Origin: Microcella sp.
GTDB taxonomy: Bacteria > Actinomycetota > Actinomycetes > Actinomycetales > Microbacteriaceae
NCBI RefSeq assembly: GCF_025808395.1
Contig: NZ_CP075524.1
Coordinates: forward strand, 1,736,001 to 1,800,000
Reading direction: 5' to 3'
DNA length: 64,000 nt
Shown: positions 25,843 through 35,213 of the stretch, one piece after another
Layout of the letters: each line of letters starts with the position of its first letter
Position numbering within the stretch: position 1 is the first letter of the stretch
Position numbers and translations under genes: made by a program
Notes under the pieces: model-generated
What the model was told of the DNA's origin: nothing
Database searches by the model: none
Seen by the model: the letters and a program-made list of their open reading frames with translations, nothing else

Positions 25843-25915
25843 CAGGGCGGACAGGACTCGAACCTGCAACCTGCGGTTTTGGAGACCGCTGCTCTACCAA
25901 TTGAGCCACCGCCCT
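25843..25915 (-). tRNA. tRNA-Trp (anticodon CCA)
   Basis: A 73-nt cloverleaf with acceptor AGGGCGG pairing CCGCCCT, anticodon loop CTCCAAA, and T-loop TTCGAGT. The discriminator base is G; the terminal CCA is not encoded. It precedes secE, as is usual in actinobacteria. Confidence 0.97.
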
Positions 25916-26057
25916 CTGCGGTGAGGTGCCGATCGCGGGCATGCCGAAGCATGGCAGAGATCAACTACCGGTCTCCAGTGTAGGCGACACCGGATGCTCT
26001 GCAAATCGAGAGTCGAGCATCCACTCGCTCGTTCTGTGCTCGTCACCCCGCGCGCTC

Positions 26058-26063
26058 TAGAGT
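26058..26063 (+). promoter_or_regulatory. -10 box of leaderless promoter for the aminotransferase gene
   Basis: TAGAGT seven nt before the GTG at 26071. Confidence 0.5.
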
Positions 26064-26070
26064 TGAGAGC

Positions 26071-27273
26071 GTGACCGCCGACTCTGCACGCATCGCCCGC
26101 CGCATCGCCGCCATCAGCGAATCGGCGACGTTGAAGGTCGACGCGAAGGCGAAGGCGTTGAAGGCTGCCGGGCGCCCCGTCATCAGCTACGCGGCGGGCG
26201 AACCCGACTTCGCCACCCCCGAGCACATCGTCGAAGCGGCCGCGGCCGCGGCCCACGACCCCCGCAACCACCGCTACACACCCGCCGCCGGCCTGCCCGA
26301 GCTGCGCGAGGCCGTCGCCGAGAAGACGAAACGCGACAGCGGGCTCGACGTCCCGGCGAGCCGCGTCATCATCACCAACGGCGGCAAGCAGGCGGTGTTC
26401 CAGTCGTTCGCGACGATCGTCGACGAGGGCGACGAGGTGCTGCTGCCCGCCCCGTACTGGACGACGTATCCCGAAGTCGTGAGGCTGGCCGGAGGGGTGC
26501 CGGTCGAGGTGTTCGCCGGCGCCGACCAGAACTACCTCGTGACCGTCGAGCAGCTCGAAGCGACCCGCACCCCGCGCACAAAGATGCTGCTCTTCGTGAG
26601 CCCCTCGAACCCGACCGGCTCGGTCTACAGCGCCGAGCAGACGCGCGCGATCGGCGAGTGGGCGCTCGAGCACGGCATCTGGGTCATCACCGACGAGATC
26701 TACCAGTCGCTCACCTACGACGGCGAGCGCGCGGTGTCGATCGTCGAGGCGGTGCCCGAGCTGGCCGAGCAGTGCATCTTGGTCAACGGCGTCGCCAAGA
26801 CGTATGCGATGACGGGCTGGCGCGTGGGGTGGATGGTCGGCCCGGCCGACGTCATCGCTGCCGCCTCGAACCTGCAGTCTCACCTGTCGAGCAACGTCGC
26901 CAACGTGTCGCAGCGCGCGGCGCTCGCCGCCCTGACCGGGCCGCAGGATGCCGTCGAGCTGATGAGAGCGGCCTTCGATCGGCGGCGTCGCGTGGCCGTC
27001 GCCGAGCTCAACCGCATCGCCGGCATGGTGACGCCCACACCCACGGGAGCGTTCTACGTCTACCCCGACGTCACCGGGCTGCTGCACCGAGAGTGGAAGG
27101 GCGTGACGCCCACGACCTCACTCGAGCTCGCCGACCTCATTCTCGAGCACGCCGAAGTGGCGGCCGTGCCCGGTGAGGCGTTCGGCCCGAGCGGCTATCT
27201 GCGCTTCAGCTATGCGCTCGGCGACGACGACCTGCTCGAGGGCATCCAGCGGCTGCAGGCGATCTTCGCCTGA
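26071..27273 (+). CDS. PLP-dependent class I/II aminotransferase (aspartate-type)
   Basis: A 400-aa fold-type I aminotransferase. PLP Lys in '[16 protein letters not shown]'; also '[14 protein letters not shown]', '[14 protein letters not shown]' and the carboxylate-binding Arg in 'YLRFSYALG'. It probably transfers amino groups between aspartate or glutamate and 2-oxoacids. GTG start with a leaderless -10. Its position beside tRNA-Trp/secE is common in related genomes and consistent with an aspC-like role. Confidence 0.92.
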   Translation: MTADSARIARRIAAISESATLKVDAKAKALKAAGRPVISYAAGEPDFATPEHIVEAAAAAAHDPRNHRYTPAAGLPELREAVAEKTKRDSGLDVPASRVIITNGGKQAVFQSFATIVDEGDEVLLPAPYWTTYPEVVRLAGGVPVEVFAGADQNYLVTVEQLEATRTPRTKMLLFVSPSNPTGSVYSAEQTRAIGEWALEHGIWVITDEIYQSLTYDGERAVSIVEAVPELAEQCILVNGVAKTYAMTGWRVGWMVGPADVIAAASNLQSHLSSNVANVSQRAALAALTGPQDAVELMRAAFDRRRRVAVAELNRIAGMVTPTPTGAFYVYPDVTGLLHREWKGVTPTTSLELADLILEHAEVAAVPGEAFGPSGYLRFSYALGDDDLLEGIQRLQAIFA

Positions 27274-27300
27274 GTCTCGGCGCGGCCGGCGCCACGGGGG

Positions 27301-27346
27301 CCGCCCGGCGCACTGCTGCAGGGGGCAGGTGCAGGGCGCCGGGCGG
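27301..27346. terminator. Hairpin between convergent aminotransferase and DUF11-protein genes
   Basis: A perfect 11-bp stem, CCGCCCGGCGC and its complement, with a 24-nt loop. It lies 27 nt after one stop and 7 nt before the other, so it may serve both strands. Confidence 0.6.
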
Positions 27347-27353
27347 AGTCAGA

Positions 27354-30300
27354 TCACGGGCGTGAGGCAAGCCGCCTCATGAGCAACAGTGCCAACCCGA
27401 GTGCGAGCAGGGTTGCCGCGATGGCAGCCCAGGGCAGCCACTCTGCCGGGCCGGTGCTGCCGAGCTCGCCCGGGTTGTACGGCACCTCGGTCGGCGCGCA
27501 CGCCACGAGGGGGTCGTCGGTGCACGCGCTCTCGACGATCGGCGGCGAGTAGCCCGCGGGGTTCACGAGCGTTGCCCGGTTCACGAGTTCGTCGCTGCCC
27601 TGAATGACGTTGACGGTGGCCACCACGGTGAAGACGACCGAATCGTCTCGGTCGAGGGAGGGCACCTGCCACGTGATGACGCGCGTCGTGGGGTCGTAGG
27701 TGCCGCCACCGTCGGCCGAGACGAACGTGAGCCCGCTCGGCAACTGGTCGTCGACAGTGGTGGCGACGCTCGCGACGGTGCCCACATTGGTCACGGTGAT
27801 CTCGTAGGTGAGCGTGTCACCCGGCCGTGCCTCGTCGTGATCGACGGTCTTGTGCAGCGAGAAGCGCTCGTCTGAGCCAGTGATGCCGACTCGAGGCGAC
27901 TCGGTGGGCAGCAGCGCGAGCCCTCCCGTCGTCTGAGCGAAGGCGGCGACGGTGTTCCACGCCACCATGTCTTTGTCGATCGACGGAATCGCGGTGAAGA
28001 ACGAGACACTGAACCCCTCACCCGTCTGGTAGCTCTCAGTCGAGACGTATCGCAGCGCATGCACGTTCTCGAGACCGCCGACCGCGTCAGGGTCGGTGCT
28101 CCAGTCGTCGTCGCACGCACCCTGCGCCGGATAGACCTCTGCGCGACACGGGTTCTGCGAGGCCGAGTACGACACCGTCACGCCGTCGGGCGCCTCGACC
28201 GGGGCACTCACGATGGGCCTGAACTCGCTGCCGCGAGCCTCGCCCGCCTGGTCGCCGCTGATGCCCGTGTCGCCGATGTGCGGCAGCACGTCGTAGACCA
28301 CGACCCCATTGAGGGTCGGGGCGCCCGTGTTGGTCCACGTGATGCCGAAGACGGCAGTGCCATCGTCGAGAGCAACATGACCGAGGTTCGGAAACCCTTG
28401 CGGCGAATCATCGCGGTCACCCTGCACGTTCTTAGTGAGCGCGAACTGACCGCTCGTCGACGTGACGGTGCGCATCTCTGCGTGCGCCTCGCAGTGGCGG
28501 GGCGTCGTCGATTCGTCTCCTCGAAGCAGGTCGGGGTCGTCAGACTGGTAGTCGCCGGCGAAGCACTGACCGGCGAGCGTCGCACTGTCGTAGAACGACT
28601 GCGCGCGGTTCAGATAGATGCCCGGTTCTGACGGCTTCGTCACGACGAAGCTATCGACGACGAAGGTGAATCGCCCAGCTTGTGCGGGCAACTGATCGAC
28701 TCGCACGGTGATGCGCACGAGCTGCTGGCCGTCGACTGCGTCGTCGATGACGTCGACGTCGAGCTCGTTAGCCGCAATCTGGACGGCAGGAGAGCCTGCG
28801 GGGCGAATCTCGATGCCGATGGTCTCGGGGTCGTCGACGAGCAGTGAGCCCACTGGCAGCAGGTCGGTGATGATGAACGCTGCCGAGGGCACACCAGGTG
28901 TCAGCAGCGTGGCCGTGAGGTCGACGCGCGCCTGCGTGCCCGTCGCGCCACCCACGTTCGTCATCGACTTCGCGATGCCGATCTGCGGGGTGTCGAGAAT
29001 GAAGATGTCGGCGTTGGGCGAGTTCTGCGTGCGTACCGCAGTGGCGCCGTCACGCAAGAACCACTCGATGCTCGCCTGGTTCTGCAGCACGTCGCCGTCG
29101 GTCAGCGAGTCGTCGGCGAAGCCGTCGATGCGAATGTTGTCAGCACGGCGCCACTCTTGGCTCGCGTCGGTGGGAATCACGACCACGGCGACCTGCCCGA
29201 GTGAGCTCGTCGGAATCGTCCAGGTCGACCACTGCGCTGCTGTCGTGTCGAGCACCATGGCATGCTCGTCGCCGCTCGTGTCGATGAAGCGGGGCGCGTA
29301 GGCGGCGTCGGGCGCAGCGCCCGACCAGTCGATGCGAACGCCGAGCACGTGGAACGCGGGCTCGGCGCAGATGCCGGTGTCGACGGGCCGATAGACGACT
29401 CCGGTCTTGTTGCTCAAGCACGGCACGGGGTCGGTGATCTCATAGCGGTGCTCTTCGTATTGAATGCGCGGGGTCAACCGGTAGCTCGCGGGGTTGCCCT
29501 CGCCCATCGATGCGGGGCGCGCACTGTTGTCACCGTTGGGCAGCCAGCGGCCGGGGTACGTGGCGCGGAAGTCGGGTGATGCATCGTCTGAGCGGTTCAG
29601 AGGTGCGCTCGAGGTCTTGCCCAGCGAGGTCGTGCCCGTGATCGGGTCGTCGTTCTCGCCGAGGGCGATGATGGTGCGGCTCGCGTCGCGCGTCGACTCG
29701 TCACCGCCGCCGAGCGGCACCGCGGTCACCGTCACCGTGTTCACCACCTGGTCGTAGGGGGTGACGGGCTCGCCGTCGACCGCGCCCATCGTCGCGGTGA
29801 CGGTCTGGGTCGCCGAGGCGGCGTCGGGGGCGGTTCCGCCGCACGCGGTCGGCACCGCTTCGGGTGTCGGGTATGTCCAGGTGATGGTGCGCTCTGCCGG
29901 GTTCCACACTCCGTCGCCCGAGGCCGCGGCGAAGTCGAGGCCTTCGGGCAGCGTGTCGACGATCGTCATCGCCGAGGCGTAGAGCGAACCGTGCGGCTTG
30001 CTCGACGGGCACGTGGCCGTGATGGTGTAGGTGATCGTCTCGCCTTCGGCATAGAAGGTTCGATCGCTGGTCTTGGCGGCGGTGAGCGGCACGGTTGCCG
30101 TCGCGGTGCCGACCGCGGCCGCAGGGGCGATGCTGCCGTCGGTGTCGGGGTCGTCAGTGATGATGGTGGGGCGCAACGACCAGCTGGTGCCGTCTGGGGT
30201 CACGAGGTTCGGCGGCGTCACCGTGAGCACGATGCTCTGCGAGGTGCCGGTGGCGATCGTGTCGGCGAGAACGATGACGAGCTCGTCTGCCACGACCGAC

Positions 30301-30665
30301 CAGCTCTGCACGAAACCGGCGGGGCCCCCCGTGACGGCGAACGCCCACGCGGTCATGTCCCACGGGTCACCGTTCGAGGTCGCGTCGAGCGGAATCACGA
30401 TGCTCGTGCCGTTGCAGCTCGGGTCATTGGCTCCCGCGCACGCCATGTTGATCTGGTAGGTGAAGGTGGCCCCCGATGGCTGGGTCGTGGCATTCGAGGC
30501 TTGGATGCTCACCGTCGTCGATGCGACAGCGTGAGCCGCACTGGCTCCGGCAAGCGCGGTGCCCACTCCGAGCAGCAGTGCGATAGCAGCCGAGAGGGCT
30601 CGACGCACGGCGCTCCTCGAGTGGTGTTTCTGGGCAGAATCGAGCGGGGCAGCAGGGGTTGGCAT
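27354..30665 (-). CDS. Large cell-surface protein with DUF11 domains and sortase-like C-terminal signal
   Basis: A 1103-aa exported protein. The signal peptide is about residues 1-48 ('AALSIA'-type hydrophobic core, cleaved near 'SAAHAVA'). The body is a series of beta-rich repeats of the DUF11/isopeptide-domain kind, most clearly the last one ('DTLTYEITVTNVGTVASVAT', 'DQLPSGLTFVSADGGGTYD'). The C-terminus has LGSTG, a hydrophobic stretch and an Arg-rich tail, like a variant sortase sorting signal. It is probably an adhesin or coat protein. It is divergent from the sigma-fusion gene, which may control it. Confidence 0.85.
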   Translation of the reverse strand: MPTPAAPLDSAQKHHSRSAVRRALSAAIALLLGVGTALAGASAAHAVASTTVSIQASNATTQPSGATFTYQINMACAGANDPSCNGTSIVIPLDATSNGDPWDMTAWAFAVTGGPAGFVQSWSVVADELVIVLADTIATGTSQSIVLTVTPPNLVTPDGTSWSLRPTIITDDPDTDGSIAPAAAVGTATATVPLTAAKTSDRTFYAEGETITYTITATCPSSKPHGSLYASAMTIVDTLPEGLDFAAASGDGVWNPAERTITWTYPTPEAVPTACGGTAPDAASATQTVTATMGAVDGEPVTPYDQVVNTVTVTAVPLGGGDESTRDASRTIIALGENDDPITGTTSLGKTSSAPLNRSDDASPDFRATYPGRWLPNGDNSARPASMGEGNPASYRLTPRIQYEEHRYEITDPVPCLSNKTGVVYRPVDTGICAEPAFHVLGVRIDWSGAAPDAAYAPRFIDTSGDEHAMVLDTTAAQWSTWTIPTSSLGQVAVVVIPTDASQEWRRADNIRIDGFADDSLTDGDVLQNQASIEWFLRDGATAVRTQNSPNADIFILDTPQIGIAKSMTNVGGATGTQARVDLTATLLTPGVPSAAFIITDLLPVGSLLVDDPETIGIEIRPAGSPAVQIAANELDVDVIDDAVDGQQLVRITVRVDQLPAQAGRFTFVVDSFVVTKPSEPGIYLNRAQSFYDSATLAGQCFAGDYQSDDPDLLRGDESTTPRHCEAHAEMRTVTSTSGQFALTKNVQGDRDDSPQGFPNLGHVALDDGTAVFGITWTNTGAPTLNGVVVYDVLPHIGDTGISGDQAGEARGSEFRPIVSAPVEAPDGVTVSYSASQNPCRAEVYPAQGACDDDWSTDPDAVGGLENVHALRYVSTESYQTGEGFSVSFFTAIPSIDKDMVAWNTVAAFAQTTGGLALLPTESPRVGITGSDERFSLHKTVDHDEARPGDTLTYEITVTNVGTVASVATTVDDQLPSGLTFVSADGGGTYDPTTRVITWQVPSLDRDDSVVFTVVATVNVIQGSDELVNRATLVNPAGYSPPIVESACTDDPLVACAPTEVPYNPGELGSTGPAEWLPWAAIAATLLALGLALLLMRRLASRP

Positions 30666-30750
30666 CGAGAGCGTCCTCGTCAGTTGAGCATGGCGGAGTC
30701 AGAGAGCACACGAATGCGCTCACCTACCTACATGCGAAACTCGCCCGGAT

Positions 30751-30807
30751 ATGACGCGAACTCTCGAGATTCGGTCGTCACCGACTTTTTTGCTCGTTCG
30801 GCGTCAT
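30751..30807. promoter_or_regulatory. Divergent inverted motif between DUF11-protein gene and sigma-fusion gene
   Basis: ATGACGCGAAC (30751-30761) and GTTCGGCGTCAT (30796-30807) are inverted copies differing by one inserted base. Read outward, each arm carries CGTCAT, containing the CGTC typical of ECF-sigma -10 elements. This would let the encoded sigma activate both genes. A consistent -35 was not identified. Confidence 0.5.
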
Positions 30808-30896
30808 AATCAGGCCTGAAGTCGCGTGTCAGTATTGAAGGGCGTCCGTCGGCTCAGGCTGGCGACGACAGGCTGAAGCACGCGGGGGGCGAGAAC

Positions 30897-32795
30897 ATGG
30901 GGGGTCGGGTCGACGACGTCTCTGACGATGCTCTGGCAGAACGGGCGCGCGACGGCGACACCGAGGCGTACGGCGAGCTGTGGCGGAGGCACGCGCACGC
31001 CGGGCTCGCGTCAGCTCGACAGTTTCAGTCGATCGCCGAACCAGAAGACATCGTCTCTGAGGCGTTCGCGCGCATTCTGCGAGCACTGCATCGCGACGGC
31101 GGACCCCGCGCGGGGTTTCGCCCCTACCTGTATCGCACGGTGCGCAATGTAGCGCTCGAGTGGGGGCGGTCGGCCCCTCCGCTCGACACCGTCAACCCCG
31201 ACGCCGTCGACGAGATCGTCGTCGAGCCCGAGACCTCTGCGCTCGAGAGCATGGTCGTCATGCAGGCGTTTCGTCGCCTGCCCGAGCGGTGGCGCACGGT
31301 GCTGTGGTACACCGAGATCGAGGGAATGGAGCCCGCCGAGGCCGCGCCGCACCTGGGCCTCAGTGCGAACAGCGCCGCCGCTCTCGCCTATCGCGCGCGC
31401 GATGGGCTCAAGAAGGCGTGGTTGCAAGAGCACGTCGGAGACGTCACGCGCTCGCGCGAGTGCCAGTGGGCCGCGTCGCACATGGGCTCGTATGTTCGGG
31501 GCTCGCTCTCGCGTGCGAAGCTCGAGCGGTTCGACCGCCACCTCGACTCGTGCGCTCACTGCGCGGATCTGGTCGATGAACTCAACGACCTCGGCCGCAA
31601 GCTCGCGAGTGTCATCTTGCCGATCACGATCGGCGGGGCAGCCGCCGCAGCCGTCGCGCTGCGCGAACGTGACGCCACGACGACGCTTGACGCGGCCGCA
31701 GTGGGGCGTCGATCGGGCATCAGCGAGCGCACCGCCGCGGTGGCGTCTGTGGTACTCGCCGCGATGGCCATCACCTCAGCCTTCGCGATTCCTGTGTTGC
31801 CGTTCTCGATGGCACCAGATTCTGCTGCGGTCGACGATGTCGCCGCGCCCGTGGTGGCTCCTCCACCCGATTCCACCGCGCGGCCGGCTGAGGTGCCGGC
31901 ACCCGACGACGACGACGCGCCCGAGCAGCCCTCGACGACCCCACCGCGGCCTGCTCCGATCGCCGCCCCACGACCCGCCCCGCTACCGCCGGTGGTGCTC
32001 TGGCCCGCCGACGGCACCCTGACGAACGAGGCGCGACCCGTGTTCAGCGGCACCGGAACACCCGGTGCCCGCGTCAGCGCCTGGTTCGCCGGCAGTGGTG
32101 CGGTCTCGGCGACAGTCGGCACTGGCGGCCACTGGCAGCTCACGCCGTCGAACCCCTTGCCCGATGGTGTCTGGAACCTCGGCTTCACCCAGATCGACCG
32201 CGCTGGCACCCACTCATCAACCACCACGATCACACTCGCCATCGACACCATCGCCCTCGCCCCCGTCATCGACGCGCTCCCCGCCGACCTCGTTTTCTTG
32301 CCTGAGCTCTCGGGCCTCGCCGAGCCGGGCGCCTCGGTGACGGTACTGATCGAGGGCGCGCCGGTCGCCGAGGTGTCGGCCAATGGTGACGGCGTGTGGT
32401 CGACACCTCTGCCCGACCCTGGAGAAGATGCTGGCGTGGCAATCACCGCCCAACAGGTCGACCGCGCGGGCAACGTCTCGCCCGAGTCAGATCCGATGCC
32501 TCCGTTGAACTTCGTGCGACCGTGGTTCGCCGCGCCCGCCGAGGGCGCTGTGCTGCCGTCGCAAGGAGGCGCGACGGTCGTGGCACTGCAGCTCGCCGGT
32601 GAGCCGGGTTGGCGTGTCGAAGTGCTCATCAACGGGGTCGCAACGGGCAACATCCATACGCTCGAGGCCGACCCTCTCGTGCGCCTGACCCCCGCGTTGG
32701 CCGACGGCAGTCACACGATCGGCCTGCGCTACATCGACCCCGGCACGGGCCGAGTGGGTTCTCTGCACCACATCACGTTCACGATCGCCTCGTAG
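30897..32795 (+). CDS. Fused ECF sigma factor / zinc-finger anti-sigma / membrane / extracellular Ig-like protein
   Basis: A 632-aa protein combining four modules. Residues about 10-90 are sigma region 2 ('AEPEDIVSEAFARILRAL') and about 115-180 region 4 ('LGLSANSAAALAYRARDGLK'). Next is a zf-HC2 anti-sigma domain with HLDSCAHC (HxxxCxxC). A hydrophobic segment (about 240-258) and a clear membrane helix (about 276-300) follow, then a Pro-rich linker (about 305-365) and beta-rich Ig-like repeats to the end, outside the cell. The plan resembles ECF groups with long C-terminal extensions. Sigma activity would need release from the membrane, for example by proteolysis. Confidence 0.88.
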   Translation: MGGRVDDVSDDALAERARDGDTEAYGELWRRHAHAGLASARQFQSIAEPEDIVSEAFARILRALHRDGGPRAGFRPYLYRTVRNVALEWGRSAPPLDTVNPDAVDEIVVEPETSALESMVVMQAFRRLPERWRTVLWYTEIEGMEPAEAAPHLGLSANSAAALAYRARDGLKKAWLQEHVGDVTRSRECQWAASHMGSYVRGSLSRAKLERFDRHLDSCAHCADLVDELNDLGRKLASVILPITIGGAAAAAVALRERDATTTLDAAAVGRRSGISERTAAVASVVLAAMAITSAFAIPVLPFSMAPDSAAVDDVAAPVVAPPPDSTARPAEVPAPDDDDAPEQPSTTPPRPAPIAAPRPAPLPPVVLWPADGTLTNEARPVFSGTGTPGARVSAWFAGSGAVSATVGTGGHWQLTPSNPLPDGVWNLGFTQIDRAGTHSSTTTITLAIDTIALAPVIDALPADLVFLPELSGLAEPGASVTVLIEGAPVAEVSANGDGVWSTPLPDPGEDAGVAITAQQVDRAGNVSPESDPMPPLNFVRPWFAAPAEGAVLPSQGGATVVALQLAGEPGWRVEVLINGVATGNIHTLEADPLVRLTPALADGSHTIGLRYIDPGTGRVGSLHHITFTIAS

Positions 32796-32837
32796 CCGGC
32801 ACCCTGCCGAGGGCCGGGGCGCCGCGCGGCCGCCCGC

Positions 32838-33173
32838 CTAGCGCTGCGCGGCGGCGTATGCCTCGCGCACGTCGGCAGGTATGCGCCCGCGGTCGCCGAC
32901 CGTGTAGCCGTTGCGCTGCGCCCACTCACGCACGGCGGCGGTGTCGCTGTTGCCGGCCGAGCGCTTGCGCGGTGCCGCCCCAGAGCGGCGGCCCGTCGAG
33001 CGTGCTTTCGCGATGAACGGTGCGAGGGCATCCCGCAGCGTCTGCTGATTGCCGCGCGACAGGTCGATCTCATAGCTCGCGCCGTCGAGCGCGAACGTGA
33101 CGGTGCCGCCGTCGCCCGGGGCGATCACGGTGCCGTCGAGATCGTCGACAAGTTCGGTGGTAATGCGCTTCAC
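32838..33173 (-). CDS. lsr2: Lsr2-family nucleoid-associated protein
   Basis: A 111-aa DNA-bridging, AT-preferring silencer of actinobacteria. The N-terminal dimerisation part is 'RITTELVDDLDGT' and 'FALDGASYEIDLS'; the C-terminal DNA-binding part is 'REWAQRNGYTVGDRGRIPAD', with the RGR AT-hook-like core. The GTG at 33173 has GAGGGGG eight nt upstream; the longer in-frame version is unlikely. Its location next to the atypical surface-protein and sigma-fusion genes fits its role as a silencer of acquired DNA, but that link is only positional. Confidence 0.93.
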   Translation of the reverse strand: MKRITTELVDDLDGTVIAPGDGGTVTFALDGASYEIDLSRGNQQTLRDALAPFIAKARSTGRRSGAAPRKRSAGNSDTAAVREWAQRNGYTVGDRGRIPADVREAYAAAQR

Positions 33174-33396
33174 GGTATTTCCCCCTCGATATGCGGCAAT
33201 TTCCCCACAGTTTATCGCCCGTGCCGTTCGCCATTCAGGCTGGCGTTTCACAGATGGCCGAATAACCGATCACCAACGGATGCTCAGCCTGAGTTGCGAA
33301 CACGCGCGAGACGTGGCCGGGGTCAACCGGTCGGTTGACGCGCAATTCAGCCGGGCGGCCGTTTCGGTGCGGCGGTGCACCCGCGATGCTGAACTC

Positions 33397-34296
33397 ATGA
33401 CAACTCACGAGAACGTCGTCGAGGTGCGCGAGCTGCGCAAGACCTATGGCACCTACACCGCTGTCGACGGCATCACGTTCGATATTCACCGGGGCGAGAC
33501 CTTCGCCCTGCTCGGCCCGAATGGTGCGGGCAAGTCGACCACGATCGAGATTCTCGAGGGCTACCGCGATCGCTCGAGTGGCGACGTGCGTGTGCTCGGC
33601 GTCGACCCTGAGAAGGCGATGCTCGACTGGAAGGCTCGGCTCGGCATCGTGCTGCAGTCGAGCGGCGAGAGCGGCAATGTGACCGTCGCCGAGCAGCTTC
33701 GGCACTTCGCCGCCCTCTACCCGAACCCCCGCGATGTCGATGAGGTGATCGCCGCGATCGGGCTCGAAGGCAAAGAGGGCGCGCTGATTCGCACGCTCTC
33801 GGGCGGTCAGCGGCGCCGCGTCGACGTGGCCGTCGGCATTGTGGGCCGCCCCGAGCTGCTGTTTCTCGACGAGCCGACGACGGGCTTCGACCCCGAGGCC
33901 CGCCGCAACTTCTGGCAGCTGATCCGGTCGCTGCAGAGCGAGGGCACGACCATCCTGCTCACGACGCACTACCTCGACGAGGCGGCGCAGCTCGGCGACC
34001 GGGCGGGCGTCATCGCCCAGGGGCGCATGGTCGACCTCGCCCCGATCGACGAGCTCGGGGGTCCGGATGCCCGGGTTCCTGTCGTGCGCTGGCGCGAGAA
34101 CGACGCAGCACGAGAGCAGCGCACTGAGGCTCCCGCTGCGCTCGTCGCCGAACTGGTGGCGCGCCTGGGCGGCGAGCCCGAGGGGCTCGAAGTGATTCGC
34201 CCGAGCCTCGAAGACGTCTATCTCGACCTCGTCGGTCGAGAGCATGCGAGCGAGCTGGGCGCTGAAGCCCTCAACGAGATGGAGGCAGCACGATGA
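33397..34296 (+). CDS. ABC transporter ATP-binding protein (DrrA-like)
   Basis: A 299-aa ATPase. Walker A 'GPNGAGKSTT', signature 'LSGGQRRRVDVA', Walker B 'LLFLDEPTTGFDPE', and a C-terminal extension after about residue 230. It pairs with the ABC-2 permease overlapping by ATGA, and with the two-component genes that follow. Such modules often export antibiotics or lipids or respond to cell-envelope stress; substrate not determined. Confidence 0.92.
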   Translation: MTTHENVVEVRELRKTYGTYTAVDGITFDIHRGETFALLGPNGAGKSTTIEILEGYRDRSSGDVRVLGVDPEKAMLDWKARLGIVLQSSGESGNVTVAEQLRHFAALYPNPRDVDEVIAAIGLEGKEGALIRTLSGGQRRRVDVAVGIVGRPELLFLDEPTTGFDPEARRNFWQLIRSLQSEGTTILLTTHYLDEAAQLGDRAGVIAQGRMVDLAPIDELGGPDARVPVVRWRENDAAREQRTEAPAALVAELVARLGGEPEGLEVIRPSLEDVYLDLVGREHASELGAEALNEMEAAR

Positions 34297-35150
34297 CTGC
34301 GACGATGAGCACCGAGCGGCTACGCCGCACCGAATCGAGCGTCGGCCGCGCCCTGCGGCTGGGCTTCTTGCGCATCGGTTATGAAGTGCGCGCCTATTTT
34401 CGCCAGGGCGACACCGTATTCTTCACCTTTCTCTTTCCGGTGGTGATGCTGACCATTTTCTCGGTGTCGTTTAGCGAATCGAGTTTCGGGCAGACGGCGT
34501 CGGGCGAGACGATCACGGCGGCGTGGTTCTTTCTTCCCGCCATGCTGGCCGCGGGCGTGCTGCTGAGCGGTCTGCAGAATCTCGCCATCGATATCGCCGT
34601 CGAGAAGAGCGATGGCACTTTGAAGCGATTGGCGGGTTCTCCGCTGCCGGTGGTGAGCTATTTCATCGGCAAGCTCGGCCAGTCGTTCACGACGGGGCTC
34701 TTGCAGGCCGGCGTGCTGCTGCTGCTCGGCTTCACGGTGTTTCAGGTGCCGCTGCCCGAGAGCGCCGAGAGCTGGGTGACCTTCGCGTGGGTGTTCTCGC
34801 TCGGAGTGCTCTGCTCGGCCATTCTCGGCATCGCGCTGAGTGCCGTGCCCCGCAGCGGCAAGAGCGCGACGGCGGTCGTGATTCCGATCGCGCTCGTGCT
34901 GCAGTTCATCTCGGGCGTCTATTTGCGGTTCACCGACCTGCCCGAGTGGTTGCAGAACGTGGCGGCGGTGTTTCCGCTGAAGTGGATGGCGCAGGGCATG
35001 CGCAGCGCCTTCCTGCCCGACGAGCTCGTCGTGCTCGAGCAGGGTGAGTCGTGGAACCTGCCCGGCATCGCGATCGTGCTCGCCATCTGGCTCGTCGCGG
35101 GGCTCATCGTGACGAGCCTCACCTTCCGCTGGATTCGCAAAGACGCGTGA
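34293..35150 (+). CDS. ABC-2 type transporter permease
   Basis: A 285-aa protein with six hydrophobic segments ('FTFLFPVVMLTIFSVSF', 'WFFLPAMLAAGVLLSGLQ', and a last helix 'GIAIVLAIWLVAGLIVTS'). It has the ABC-2 signature region around 'FIGKLGQSFTTGLLQAGVL'. It forms the membrane part of the transporter with the ATPase encoded immediately upstream (4-nt overlap). Confidence 0.9.
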   Translation: MTATMSTERLRRTESSVGRALRLGFLRIGYEVRAYFRQGDTVFFTFLFPVVMLTIFSVSFSESSFGQTASGETITAAWFFLPAMLAAGVLLSGLQNLAIDIAVEKSDGTLKRLAGSPLPVVSYFIGKLGQSFTTGLLQAGVLLLLGFTVFQVPLPESAESWVTFAWVFSLGVLCSAILGIALSAVPRSGKSATAVVIPIALVLQFISGVYLRFTDLPEWLQNVAAVFPLKWMAQGMRSAFLPDELVVLEQGESWNLPGIAIVLAIWLVAGLIVTSLTFRWIRKDA

Positions 35151-35200
35151 GGGTCAGGATGCTACGCTCGCGCACCTCGATCGACCCGGCCACCCGTGGC

Positions 35201-35206
35201 TAGGCT
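35201..35206 (+). promoter_or_regulatory. -10 box of leaderless promoter for the NarL-type kinase gene
   Basis: TAGGCT seven nt before the ATG at 35214. It supports that start and suggests the two-component genes can be expressed apart from the ABC genes. Confidence 0.5.
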
Positions 35207-35213
35207 CGGTCGC

